Of a stretch of 64,000 nt of DNA, positions 23,868-36,267 are shown one piece after another (positions within the stretch are counted from its first letter, which is position 1; every line of letters starts with the position of its first letter). The translations under genes were made by a program, and so were the position numbers. The notes below the pieces were generated by a model. That model made no database searches, was not told where the DNA came from, and saw nothing but the letters and a program-made list of their open reading frames with translations. The stretch comes from Owenia fusiformis (Eukaryota > Annelida > Polychaeta > Sabellida > Oweniidae): NCBI GenBank assembly GCA_903813345.2, contig CAIIXF020000011.1, forward strand, positions 28,204,166 through 28,268,165, given 5' to 3'.

Positions 23868-23985
23868 ACAGGAACTTGTAGCACTATGATGTGAGATGCT
23901 TATGTCCGATCTGAGTCATTTATATGTCTATATATAAATGACTCAGACATAAGCACCTCATATCATAGTGCTACAAGTTCCTGTG
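23868..23985. repeat. 118-bp near-perfect hairpin
   Basis: CACAGGAACTTGTAGCACTA at the left pairs with its complement ending at 23985. The stem is about 55 bp long with few mismatches and an AT-rich loop around TGTCTATATATAAATG. It has the look of a snap-back MITE. It could also fold as a small-RNA hairpin if transcribed. A second tiny palindrome, CAGAGACATATAAAA with its complement, lies at about 23772-23806. Confidence 0.75.
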
Positions 23986-24101
23986 TGAATAGAATTTAGA
24001 AAAAGTGATGTTGAACAAATTTTCAATTCAAATACCCGCCAGATTGATTTCTGTTTTGTATATAACTGGTCGTTCTCAAACATTGCAGTAGATTTTCTAT
24101 T

Positions 24102-24211
24102 TCAGGACTGTGCACATTTGTCCTCATTAAGCTGCTGATACTTCGCCCGCAATACACCAATGTCTTTACTGCCAGCATATTGCTCAAGTCGTCCAAGGAT
24201 AGAGCCTGAAT
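24102..24211 (-). CDS. Possible terminal exon of an unrecognised gene
   Basis: On the minus strand an acceptor (TTTGACATTGTCAG) is followed by two bases and a 35-residue frame with start SGSILGRLEQYAGSKDIGVL and end QQLNEDKCAQS, then TGA. The residues look like a genuine charged helical protein tail: R, E, K, Q and L are well mixed and there is no low complexity. I do not recognise the family. No upstream exon could be paired with it between here and 28.9 kb. It could be the last exon of a small minus-strand gene, a pseudogene fragment, or chance. The stop argues against it being part of OTC. Confidence 0.25.
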
Positions 24212-24977
24212 CTGACAATGTCAAAAAGTTTGTTTTGAACTAGCGAGAAGGCCTCCGATGTGTACGATTTGGTATTTAGCCGGTTCTGTTTATCTTATTT
24301 CTCCTTAATTTTGAAACTTTTGAGTATAACACATTCAATCCTCATGTCTTTAAAATAGATACATATTCGCTTTATTTTGGTTCTTATCATCATTTTAACG
24401 ATTGAAAAGAATACCAATACTGTTATTTCCAATGCAGTTAAAAAGTTTGGTCCACCGATAGGTGGCTACAAAGTTTGACCTACTTATAAAAGTTGTGGAT
24501 TAGTTTTTTTTAGGTGTGTCAGTTTTATTATAGACACGTTTAGAGCGCGCAGTTATATCTTAAGAAATGACTTCAAACAGAATTGCTGTACTGGACCTAT
24601 ATTTGGTCTAGAATCAAGTTTAGTACCTCTTGTGAAAGGTTTGTACAATATTTTATTTTTGTTCATAGATCTAATTTTTTCAATCAAAAAACTCAATTTG
24701 AAGTATAAAGATGATCTTCACAATAACTCACTAATGAAATGATTTACACTTTCAAAACAACTGTGCTGAAGAATGATCACATGCACCCTAGATGCCAAAT
24801 GAATGGGGTGTACGAAAAAGACTGACCCCTCCAACAATTCCAAGCTCATACTATGGATTTTGGACCCAATTGTGGAGATTGGTGCTCATTGGCTGATTTA
24901 GGGTTACTCGAGTCTCTAGCTTACAGCTAGACGAAACTTCATTGATTTCGTATGTACTGTGCTACACGCACCTACAC

Positions 24978-25451
24978 CAGGCCTGTCAACTTGGGAACAC
25001 CTAACATGAGTGACTTGGAAATCTTGAACACCTCCCCTCAAAATGTGGACACCTTGGTCCAAATCTGAACACCTTGATCCAAATTTTGAACACCTTGGTT
25101 TAAATTTCATTACATCTTGCCAAATTATGAACACCTCAAATTTTTCGCGCTCGCTACGCTCGCGTTTCAAACATCCATCAACGGGGGGGGGGGGGGGGGG
25201 GCTAGGTACAAAGAATTTCGAACGGAATGCGTGACATATACATAATTCGCGTGAAAAGTCCGAACGAAATATGTACATTTTTTTCCGGCGTTCGTATTTT
25301 TGCTGTGTAGACGATCTTTTTTAGAAATTTTTCTACAGAAATATTTTTGCTTGACAATTACCAGGTAAAATGCGAAAATAACTGGCGTGACTTCAAATTC
25401 TTCAGCAAATGCGTGACAAATACGCAAATTGCGGGACAGTTGACAGGCCTG
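24978..25451. mobile_element. 474-bp fold-back element, CAGGCCTGTCAAC ends
   Basis: Terminal inverted repeats CAGGCCTGTCAACTTGGG and CAGTTGACAGGCCTG are bordered by the direct repeat CTACAC (24972-24977 and 25452-25457). A longer CTACACGCACCT repeat lies a few bases off, so the exact duplication is ambiguous. The interior has a diverged GAACACCTTGGTCCAAAT tandem segment (25027-25135) and a run of about 20 G (25182-25201). Confidence 0.7.
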
Positions 25452-26477
25452 CTACACGCACCTAGAACTCATTTTTAATAAATTTTATAAATATTTTTAA
25501 GAATATTAATCATATTTAGGATGAAGCGTTGCTTGTCTGGATTTAGATATTTCAAAATTTCATTTCGGAGTTTGACACATGGTGAAATTTTCTCGCTGTA
25601 GCTAAAAATGGCTTCCGGTTCTGGACGTGAATAGCATTTGAAATTATTCTCGTTTAAAGAAATGAAATATAACAATAGATTCAGACGGGGATGTGAGCTG
25701 ATGTTCTTCAAATCTCATAAAGGTATATTTCATATTATTATGCCATATTTACTGTGCGTGTGACACAATGATTTACAATATTTATAATACTAAGGCAGCT
25801 CAATCTTCCTCCTCAAAGCCGGAATATAGAGAAGGCTTTGGACCGAAGTAAATTTAGGGGCTCCCTTTGGGTTGGCCCAGAACATTTTTTGGGCCTGATT
25901 ATTGTATAGGGCTTTACTTGGCCTTTTTTGGACCTTTTTAGGCTAATTAATATAAAATTGGCCATATTTTCAAGATTTGAGCCCAATTTTTGGGATTTAG
26001 GGGCCTAAAATATTTTTTTCTCATTTGAGATGTGTCCCGCCTTGTTAGATTCTGGGTCTGCCAGAGGTGGGGGTTGGTCTTTTCCATACACCTCATTTTG
26101 ACGTAGCTATCCAATGTCCAGTGGTACAAGCATTATCCAGGGGATCATTTCCAGAAGAACATCCTATACTTTGGATATCGTAACTCCACGACAGTCGTAG
26201 GAATGTAAAATGTTACGACGACTTTACGTCTGGTATATAGCCCTCTTGTAGCCCCGTCGGGGAAGTTCTCAATTTACAATAACTTCTACATCTGGGTCCT
26301 TGAAGATTGCAAACATTTTAAAAAATATGAAGTTTTTATTTTCTCAAACTTTACAATAAATCAAAAATAGATATATTTTGCGCTATAACAAATAAATGTG
26401 ACAATAACTACATTTGAAATAGCAGTTAAACTCTCTTACACAATTTTGAATATTGTTAAAAATGTGCACTTTCTTTT

Positions 26478-27496
26478 CACGCCCGGTGATCGTAAAAAAT
26501 GGATGGAGGGGGGATTAGGCGATTTCTGCAAGAAAACTCAACAAATTTGGAAGATTTATTTTTTCAAGAGAAAATTTACAACTGAATTGTCAAATGAATA
26601 GGCGCAGTGCATGGCAAAACATGTTAGGTAATCTAGTATTTTTTTTGAACTGATACCCTTCAAAGATATGAGATCTATTAAAAAAGGCGCATCATCACCA
26701 ACGTGCAAAAGTCAATGTTTTTGCTATAAATCGGGCAACAATGGTCTACACAACCTGTAATAAATAGGTATAAGGGACGTTATTATCACAATACTAATGA
26801 CATTGCTCACTTTTTAAATTTAATTTCCATGCGTTATACAAAAAATAATCGAAATAAATTAATTTTGGATGGAGGGGGGGAGTGGATGGAGGGGGGGATT
26901 AATATGTCTTTACGATGGAACAAATTCACAAGAACTCGTGTATTTGAAAAAACTAAACTCAGTACCCCAGTAAGAAACTGGATATTATATCTCTGGAGAA
27001 TGAAAAATGGGAAAATTTGGAGTCATAAGAATAAATTCAAGCAGCATGTCTTATCATGTCTTACATACACGTGATCCCCCCCTCCATCCAATCCCCCCCT
27101 CCATCCACTATCAATTTATTTCGATTATTTTTTGTATAACGCATGGAAACCAACTTTAAAAAGTGAGCAATGTCATTAGTATTGTGATAATAATGTCTCT
27201 TATACCTATTTATTACAGGTCTGGAAGACCATTGTTGCCCGATTTATAGCAAAACCATTGACTTTTGCACGTTGGTGATGATGCGCCTTTTTTAATAGAT
27301 CTCATATCTTAGAAGGGTATCAGTTCAAAAAAAATACTAGATGACCTAACATATTTTACCATGCACTGCGCCTATTCATTTGGCAATTCAGTTGTAAATT
27401 TTCTCTTGAAAAAATAAATCTTCCAAATTTGTTGAGTTTTCTTGCAGAAATCGCCTAATCCCCCCCTCCATCCATTTTTTACGATCACCGGGCGTG
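26478..27496. mobile_element. 1019-bp fold-back element with ~425-bp arms
   Basis: The arms 26478-26905 and 27072-27496 are near-identical inverted copies, starting CACGCCCGGTGATCGTAAAA and facing each other across only about 165 bp. Each arm carries ATGGATGGAGGGGGGA blocks at both ends. The direct repeat CTTTT borders the element (26473-26477 and 27497-27501). There is no credible protein. The near-identity of the arms implies recent activity or gene conversion. Confidence 0.8.
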
Positions 27497-28446
27497 CTTT
27501 TACCTTTTATCATTTTGCAATAATGATAGTAATAAGCCCAATTAACCCATTTTGAAATGGGTGAATCAAATTATTTTTAGTAAACCCTGATTTTTTCTCG
27601 GATTTATTTTAAGTCATCCCAATTTTCTTGCAATAATTTTTTTGTAAATCTAAATTTTCTCTCAATTATTCTTTGCAATCCCGCATGATTTTCTCCCAAT
27701 TATTGATTGTAAATCTTGATTTTCTGATGAATTATTTTTAGCACTCTCAATTTTCTCCCGATTTTTTTGAATTGTTAATGTAGTTTTTGTAACCCCTATT
27801 TTTCTCCCAGTTTTTTTTAGAATTCCAGTTCCCACATTTCTTTTTTAGAGAAATCCAGATTTTCCAAAAAGAACTGCAATTTCTCCATAAAATAACTTGA
27901 CTGTGTCTCAGGGTATAGATCTAATGTATTTAGAGTCCATGGAACAATAGTTCCTATTGATTAATAACAAATCATCAATTCAATTCTTATTAACAGTTTT
28001 ATCTTAACGAATTCACAATATTTTATTTTGGATGAAGTGTACTTTTTAAAAACATTCAGTTTCAAGTATTTAAAATCTAAATCTACAACAAAATAAGATA
28101 GTATCAGAATGATATGGATTTCATATCATATCAATTTAAAAAAATTAGAAATGGAAGGACGGCACGTTTGCTCTTGTATTATCAGTATTTATTGTTTTTG
28201 ACTCATGGACAAACTAGTGACAAAAAAATAAGAACAGGTTAAGTTAATTATAGGTCCAGATCTGAAAAATTTAATATAGCAACTAATGCACCTGTAAGGT
28301 ACCCGTCTATCATAGACAATAAAGGCCTACAGGTGCATCTGTGTACTAATATATTCCTAGCAAGTGAGATGAATATTTTCTGCAGTATCTGTCAAATAAT
28401 ATTTGACCAGGTCCTTCTAGTCTGATTCTTGAGAATAAGGTCATAT

Positions 28447-28836
28447 TAGAGTCCATTTCACTGCTTCATTGCGTCAGTAGAACGGCAAAAATAAGAAATT
28501 GGGAGACCATTGTGCAATAATATATGGAAAAGTATATTCATAATGTACATGAATGACATTTGCATATTTCAGATTTCTTAGTTTTTTGTGCAATAAGCCT
28601 GTGCCGTCTTTTAATTTGAAGAATTCATGTTAATCTTATTGAAAATAACATGGCAGGGAAACATCCAAATATAAGAGGCCACACACTTTATAAGCCAAAC
28701 TAGAAGCAATCCAAGATATACAAATGTCATTCATGTACAATAGGAATATATTTTTCCATATATTATTGCAAAATGATATTTTGATTTCTTATTTTTTAGC
28801 TTTTACTGACGCAGTTATACAGTAAAATGGACTCTA
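28447..28836. mobile_element. 390-bp fold-back MITE upstream of FAM20B
   Basis: TAGAGTCCATTTCACTGCTT at the left and its diverged complement ending GGACTCTA at 28836 delimit it. The inner arms share TACATGAATGACATTTG and an AATAATATATGGAAAA block. It ends about 65 bp before the acceptor of the first FAM20B coding exon, so it lies in the 5' intron or promoter-proximal region. The bases between 27502 and 28446 show nothing recognisable. Confidence 0.65.
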
Positions 28837-28950
28837 GCTATATATTTTAGATCATGTGCTAAATCATGTTTAAGACTCCATATTCTAATGTTTTATTTCA
28901 GCTTCACTACAATTCCCGAGATAGAATACACATTTGAAGTAGCTAGCAAT

Positions 28951-31900
28951 ATGGATTTCTTTACAAAGATCAAACGCATGCGTATCAATTGGCCGATTAC
29001 TCTGCTGGCCTCCCTTATGGCTGTTCTACTCGTGATACAAATTATATCCTTAAATGGCAGACTTCTGTCACAAAACAAAGACAGGTCACGTCGTGATTTA
29101 TATGAAGAGGAAGTGCAATATGGTAACAGAGCCAATGTTGAATCAGATCAAGACTTTATAAATACAGGAAGTAACAATATTCATCCGCGTAATAGTGTTA
29201 ATGTAAACAGTCAGGGCGATGAGAGTCCCCTAGTGGACTCCACCATATCTAAACCATGCCCAGCTTATAATCAAGAGGTGGTGGAGAAATATCACAATAT
29301 ATGGATGTGGGCTAATAAGAATATAAACAGTGATGAGTTATACCCAGACTCTCCTGAGGTAGATGGCGTACTTGATGCTCTACATAAAGCCCCAATTGTG
29401 AAAGTTGATATATTAGACTTGGACAACTTTGAAGCAGGGACATCTGGTAAATGGATCCTTACACTTGCAGGTGGGCAGAAAGCTGTATTTAAGCCACTCA
29501 TGTGAGTACCAAGCTATTGTAATTGAGTACCAAGACATTATAGGTACCAGGACATAACCAATTATAAGTACTATTTACTACGATATTATAATAACAAAAC
29601 ATTCAGTGCTTGTTATTATTAGTACATTGTACTAATATTGTACATGTACTTAGTTCCTAAAATACAGTATCTTTTTGCGTGCTTATTGAGAACATGACTT
29701 TCTTATCATTAAAGCATGGTTGAAAATAAAGAGGTTATTTCCTGGAAGGGATTCAATGGGTTTTATTTTATAACTAGACTTTATATTTTATTATGGGTGA
29801 TATTCCCAGAGGGCAAGATGGAAATATCATATTGTCATGAAGAATATACCCATATTTAATCCCAGCTAGTAAATAAGCTGTTTATCCCATGATGTTCATA
29901 ACTCTCATAAAATCATAAGATCATAATCCATATCTGAATTTTGTATGGAACAAAACTAGACTATATATATAGTCTACAAAATATGACATTTTGAAACATA
30001 AACAATTATTGTATAACATTTATACAATTTTTGCCAAAATAGCATGCTATATTGATCCAACTGAATGAAATAGGAAACTTTGTTTTGCAAAACTTCCCGG
30101 GAGGTGAATACCATTTTCGTGAGTGGGATTAGGAGGTGAATGTGATTTTCATAGGTGGGATTGGGTGGGACAATACAATTTATTCAAAATCAGAAATATT
30201 TCCAGGTGTTATTCACCGGGAAGTAATAGTATCATGGGATAAATAACTTGTATGTTATCTCCATGATAAAGCACGTAACTAATGCAAGATGTGAAATTAT
30301 ATGTTAGCTTGCATTATTGTATAATTCACCTATAGCTAATAGGTATATGCATGTTCCAGGGAGAAAATGGGAGAGCCAAAGGCTCACGGTTACTGTAACT
30401 ATGGTTACGAGATGCCAAGTAGTGAAATTGCAGCATGGAGACTTCTGAGGTAAGACCATTATTCACTTTATAACTGTTGTACAATGAAGAGGAAATCTCT
30501 AGCTGTTAATATGCATTGCACATATATTTTGACAATGTTTAACAAATGTTTAGCTCAATGTCCTGTTTCACTATATTCTCCAGACTTCTGGATATAAGAA
30601 ATGCCCCATATGCAGTTGGACGCAAGGTGAATCTGAGAACTGAGATTATTCCTGCGGCCACTCCTAAATTTATGCGCAAGCTAGTCATTAAGGAAGGTAT
30701 GTAAACGCATGTGTTCTTTTCATAAAAAAAACTGGACATTGTATGGACCTACATACATAAGATGGTGCTTATTTGTCCTTTTAATTGCATACTTCTACAT
30801 AGCTATAGAATTAGAAATTGCATTTCTTTGATTCTTGTATCTGCAAGTGGCACATATTGTTGCTTTTACCCATAGATTACTGTTTTGTAGCCTGCATTTT
30901 GCTTGCATGAAATTTGCATTAAATAGGAAGCATGGTTTGTTGATTTGAAATACAATGCTACACAAAAAGAATATTTTCAAGAAAAATACCCCTGATTCAT
31001 TTACTTTTGTAGACCCAGACAAAGTATGTTATGTTGATAAATGTCCATTTTGTAAGACGGAAAATCAACTTTGTCCGAGAGATTTGCGTATTATCGGCTC
31101 AGTTGTTTACTGGGTTCCCCGGAAGCTGAAACAGCATACCAGGCGCCCTCTATTTATGCCCTTTCAAATTCCCAGACGAAAAAAATAGTAAGATTCTATG
31201 TTGTGGTGCATGATGTGGTGCATGATGTGGTATTACCTCCAAACACATGGCATGCAAAATATCAATTTGTGAAGTTTGAAAAAATGCAAAATGAAGTGAA
31301 AAAGTGTGCAATTAGCATATAAAATATTACAATATATTGTAAGCAAGCGGTCTTGTTCCTTCTCATTCCTTAAGAATGGAACGAGTCTGAATATATTTAG
31401 CCATGTCTTGTTTGGAGGTTCCAGAGTATTATTGCATGTTATCTATTAGTTTGGTTAAGTATCTTTTCATCTAATATATTCAAGGAGTATCAAAATTAAT
31501 TGATTATTTTGTAAGCTGCAATGGTTCAATTTTGGAGTTTACGCTATCAAAACTATAATAGGAAATGTTGTTTTGTTTTGAAACAGTTAGCACTGTTTAA
31601 AATAAATTAATGTTTGATACTCCTTGAAAATACACATTGTCTGGTGCAAAGCCACAGGAAAACATGGTGATTATCCAAATCATATGAGCCAATTTCAGAG
31701 GGTCTGCACTAGACTTCATCTTACCAGCATGACCATCCTTCTAACTCACTTCCCTCTTTGTAGATCATTTGTGTTATCGAGACAAATGTCGCTATTGTGA
31801 TAAAGACACAGTAGCATGTCCCGCTGGTGACCTCCTCCCTGGCTCTGTTGTCTATTGGTTACCACGGAAACTGCACATGCACACTAAACCCCCAGACTAC

Positions 31901-34891
31901 ACCCCTTGGTCCACCATTCAGCGTGATAGAATGTAAGTCACTCTTACTTTTCCTCAGCTGTTCTTTTACAAAAGGTAAAGCCAATCTCGGCAGTTTACGT
32001 CACAACTTTGAATGATCAGCATTTTAGCAGTCACAGTTAAATTTAATTGATGGAATAACAGGAGGACAAGTGGGTGATTCCATAGGATCACCATTTGAGC
32101 CAAAAAACAGAATCCTATTTTTGATTTCATAATATTGTTCCATTGATGCATGGTGAACATATATATATTAGCCCACATCCTGTTTATAACATATTTTCTT
32201 TAGAAGTTAAAACGTATCTACAGCTGCACATATTTCAACCCTGTGACTTCTAACTTACACAAGGCATGCTATGATAAACCATAATCTCACTGAACCTCCA
32301 AAAATTGTGTAATCCACTTACAAATTTTATAAGTCGATTATTAACATTTAATTATCAATTTAGTTTTAAATTCTTGTAAAATGAATAATATAACCATGGA
32401 AAGTCAAACCAAAGATTTTGTTACCCGAAGCAACAAATTGACATGTAGCTATACCAGGTAGTTTTAAACAATTGTTTCACTTGAACTACTGTGGCTTGCT
32501 CTGTTGAATATTAGAATTGACCAACATTGTGTCTCGAGTGAAACTATGAAATTTTTGTTAACAAAATTGTACATATATGATTTTCGATGAATCATCAAAA
32601 TACAATTAGCAAAATACAAATACATCTTTGAGATGACCCCCCCCCCCCCTCCCCTTACTACATGTACTTCTCCGATAACTCTTAACAGCCAAAATCTTTT
32701 TTCCAGCTGGGGTAGTATTGGATTTAATAACAAAACATTCTGTAATATGATCCCGAAGATACCTCCATATGGTAACCCAGAATACTTCCGAGATCTCTTT
32801 GATTTTGCTGTCTTTGACTATTTGACATATCATTACGACACAAAACACTATACCATCGCAGATCATAGTGAGGCTCATGGTCTCACAGTGAGGCTAGATC
32901 ATGGGAGAACGTAAGTACATGCTCATTCATACATATGAAATCTCACTCTGTACGTCGTGAACAATCTCACTCAGGAGTTATCTTATAGATATGCTAAATC
33001 TAAACCAAAAACTCAAGTTTTGGGCAAATCTTTAATCATATCAAATGGATGTACTTAATTGAATGCATGAAACAGTCAACAGCCACCTCATTGATAGCAT
33101 TAACATTTCAAGGAAAGAGTCAACCAGGACTGGCACATTTTACATAGCATTATCGGGACAAGAATTTAACTAAACCAAATCCCAATTTCCAGTTGTCAAA
33201 AGTTTGATTTCTAATTGTATTTAGCATGTCACATAGGCCAATGAGATGAGGAATAACTGATAAAATATAACATATCTCAGTGTTATCCACATGATTTTAT
33301 CTCAAGTGGGTGCAAAATTCTCATTTTCACAATTCAGACCGAAATTGGTCAAAATACGCCCATTTTTCATGATTTTTCTCATTTTCAAGTGGGTGCAAAT
33401 GGATTTTCTGTCGGATGCAAGCCTATTAAAATCTCAGGTGGGTGCTGCACCCACTTGGTGGGGAGATCACTGCATATTATACATATATATTTTTAAAAGG
33501 GATAACTACTTATGAATATTCAATGTTTATATTCCAGGTTTTGTGTTCATCGGAAAGATGAAGATCAAGTATTTTTAGCTCCTATATATCAGTGTTGCAC
33601 GTGAGTATATATTTAGAGGTTATGTCACTATCGTGGTATATATGCCCGAGGTCTCAGTGATATATGGCCCGACCTTGTGAGGGACATTGATCTCTGAGAT
33701 ACGAGGGCATATGTGCCACGATAGTGACATAAACGATTTATAACATACCTATGATGATCTAGTCTGGTCAGAGAGTACCGTTTTCTTATAGAATTGACAA
33801 ACATAGAATGACAAACAAATGGTTTGAAAATGATTGAAATGAGTTTAGAAAAATTGCTCGCTCAGTTTTGTCTTCGATTGATTGGTTATGACGTCAGGGC
33901 CTTGACCAATCAGAAAGTTAGCGGGCGCGGACTTTTCAAAACTTATATTGGCCCGCTGTCTTGTGTACACTTTGCACTATACATCATCAGAGGTATGTTA
34001 TAATATCAATATAGTATAGGAGTTATTCAAAGAATATTGACAATGGGTTTATCCTATGGGAGATAATCATTTATTCTTGCACTGGGGTGAATATGACTCG
34101 TCTTCCGAAGGCTGTGCAGTTTATGAGCTAAATATTTGTACCCCAATTTCAAAAACATATTTCACAAATGAGTACAAGGAGAATATTGTTCATGTCAAAT
34201 AAAAACCACTTCTTTTGAGATTTAAAATGTTTATAAATATCAATATAATTGTGAAGCAGAAGAACTCAAGTTGGTTTCGTCTCAACAAGTAGATTCATGT
34301 GGGATAATATTGGTAGAATCCATTTTGAAAAGTAAGAATAGAGAATAGGGGTTCTTAAATAGGACATTGGGCTTCCTTTTTAGAATTTTTTGGCTCTAAA
34401 CATAAATATCATTTATCATAATTGAATGGTTATGCTGAGGATGTTTCCACCACACCCTAAATATTTTCTGGTGAGAGCCCTGAGTGTAGACCAATTAATT
34501 GTATAAATACATGCCTCTGTTTGGTATCAATGTTTGTACATAGACTAATGTGTCCTGCTTTGACACTTTTGTCAATAAAAGAAATATAATTGCATGTCAT
34601 TGTAAATGTCAAATGTGGAAGTAAATTCACTTTGCTTCTAAATATTTTTCTTCCTGTAAAAATATATGATTATTTTCTTTCAGGATTAGGAGAAAACTGT
34701 TCGAAAAACTCCAAGAATTCAAGGAAAATAAACTTAGTGACGCTCTCCGCGATGCCCTAAAAGAAGACCCCTTATATCCTATTCTTGTGGAACAACATTA
34801 CCAAGCTATTGACAGGCGATATAATAAAATAATGGATACTTTTGACAAATGTGCCCAAGCTCAAAAAGGATACGCTAGTATTCTTCTCTAG
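28951..34891 (+). CDS. FAM20B: FAM20B-like Golgi glycosaminoglycan xylose kinase
   Basis: FAM20B phosphorylates the linker xylose of proteoglycans in the Golgi. Exons: 28951-29501 (coding part; acceptor at 28902), 30360-30449, 30584-30696, then either 31013-31187 or 31764-31932, 32707-32910, 33538-33600, 34684-34891 (TAG). All phases agree, giving 465 residues with the second alternative exon or 467 with the first. There is a type II membrane anchor at about residues 15-35 (WPITLLASLMAVLLVIQIIS), then a Ser/Asn-rich stem. Kinase features: GGQKAVFKP (about 174-182, ATP-site Lys), SSEIAAW (helix C Glu), VGRKVNLRTEI, the CxxxxCxxCx6C knuckle in the alternative exon, FDYLTYHYDTKHY (Asp352), VRLDHGRTF (Asp372) and LAPIYQCC. 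The canonical GNxDRHHY loop has changed to YHYDTKHY, so this is a divergent member and may be a paralogue. ATG 28951 was chosen because it precedes the anchor. A candidate AATAAA lies at 35117. Confidence 0.88.
31013..31932 (+). other. FAM20B: Mutually exclusive homologous exon pair in FAM20B
   Basis: Exon 4a (31013-31187, 175 nt) and exon 4b (31764-31932, 169 nt) encode homologous blocks. 4a has CYVDKCPFCKTENQLC then GSVVYWVPRKLKQHT; 4b has CYRDKCRYCDKDTVAC then GSVVYWLPRKLHMHT. Each begins with an acceptor in phase 1 (completing Asp) and ends with a donor in phase 2 (TA|GTAAGA and AT|GTAAGT). Either can join exons 3 and 5 in frame, but including both breaks the frame. The 4a donor leaves TA, completed to Tyr by the next exon. 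Both keep all four cysteines. Confidence 0.88.
33620..33733. repeat. Hairpin just after a FAM20B donor
   Basis: TTATGTCACTATCGTGG and its complement CCACGATAGTGACATAA form a stem, with inner arms sharing ATATGCCC and GGGCATAT. It begins about 20 bp after the exon 33538-33600 donor. Further inverted arms (ATAACATACCTATGATGA at 33741 and its complement near 34005) suggest a larger fold-back element spanning about 33620-34010. Confidence 0.65.
34256..34395. repeat. Dispersed repeat, copy 1 of 2
   Basis: GAAGAACTCAAGTTGGTTTC, ACAAGTAGATTCATGTGGGA, AATAGGGGTTCT and TTTTTAGAATTTTTTGGCTC also occur, in the same order and orientation and about 80 percent alike, at 42637-42778 inside CDC5L intron 14. 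No ends or duplication could be defined. Confidence 0.6.
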
Positions 34892-35457
34892 AATGGAACA
34901 CACACTAAAGAACAAGTGTTTTTGGTGGAGTTTCAGGGGTGATATAATGTGAAATGACTCCTGATCTAATCTAGTGGTTTTCATAACCAGGGAATGGTGT
35001 AACAGGAGCAGCAATTTATGACATCAGGCATGTGACATGAACTGATACTCGGAAATGCAAGAATATCACGCTTCATTTGAGTCGTTACAAAGAAATGATG
35101 TGAAGTAAGCAACAAGAATAAATAGCTGAAACATGGCCATTGGGACATGACTATGTTGTGTCAAATTATCTCTTGGATTGTATCTGAGGTTAGCTCCACA
35201 CTGCCATATGAGGGGAGAGAGGCATTGATCGAATAGGTATTGGGACAAAGTTAAAAGCTAACACAAAAGGTGCTGGATTGATTATTTTTAACACATTCTT
35301 TTGCTCTAGACACTCTAAAATGATAAACTGGTGCATTGCAAAATTCAGTTTAATGTATAATAAGGCACACCTTGTACCAAGACTTAATCTTTAACCTCTG
35401 AATATGATCTGACTGCAGTCTTTAATCCAGTATAAACACTAGAGGCAACATATTGAT

Positions 35458-35642
35458 CAGGCCCGTAGCCAGGGTTCACGTTTTGAAAAATTCCAGGGGG
35501 GTTCACTTGTGATAATTTGGGTAAAAAAATGGCCAAAATCACTTAAAAAGTACTCAGAATGGTGTAAAACTGCATGAGTTTGAAAGATTTTTTTCGCAGG
35601 GGGGTTGCTCAAACCCATCGAACCCCCCTGGCTACAGGCCTG
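35458..35642. mobile_element. GCCCGTAGCCAGG fold-back element, copy B, 5-bp TSD
   Basis: CAGGCCCGTAGCCAGGG at the left and CCCTGGCTACAGGCCTG at the right. The direct repeat TTGAT borders it (35453-35457 and 35643-35647). The interior is related to copy A at 7981 in opposite orientation (GAACCCCCC, AAAACTGCATGAGTTTGAAA). Confidence 0.75.
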
Positions 35643-36207
35643 TTGATCATGGTAAAAATATTGAAAGTTGGATATATGCCATATTTATGTGCAAGAGTGA
35701 ATAATGTTTTGATATTTACTAGATTTGAAATCCACATTCCATGAATCTCATTTTTTTGTTTTATAAATCTATAAAATATTTTACATATGCAATATGTAAT
35801 TTAGTAATTAAATCAGTATGTCATGGTCATAAGACTGAATATATAAAAAATGTAACTATGTAAGATCTGAAATAATATTCCAGTTATGAGATGATCCTTT
35901 AAATATTTGAGGTTCATCATGAAAGATCTTAGGGAATTTCTACATCCCATAGAATGTAACATTCCAAACATGTCAATAATATTACAAACATGTCAATAAT
36001 ATTTCAAACATGTCAATGATTTCCAAGCATGTTGATGAAATCCTATAGCTGTTTTATGTACTGTACTTTACTTATACACATGACATAATATAATGTACAT
36101 TAATGCATAAGGAATGTAAAAATGCTTTTTGTAATTCATAGAGACGTATAGAGGAGCAGTTTAGTTAGAAATGGGTAGCTTGGACTATACTTGCATAAAT
36201 ACATGTA

Positions 36208-36267
36208 CAGGGTGACACAAAAATGTCAGGCAACATTATGTGGGTGGCACTTTTTTGTATCAGCCTG
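36208..36267. mobile_element. 60-bp minimal TA-flanked element
   Basis: CAGGGTGACACAAAAATGTC at the left faces the complement of CAGGCTGATACAAAAAAGTG at the right, with TA on both sides (36206-36207 and 36268-36269). It is essentially two terminal inverted repeats with no interior. The ends match the family at 1831 and 20805. Confidence 0.6.

Noticed and set aside
31071-31322. Second frame over FAM20B exon 4a (MSERFAYYRLSC)
   Set aside because: It is the out-of-frame shadow of exon 4a, whose phase and cysteine pattern match exon 4b.
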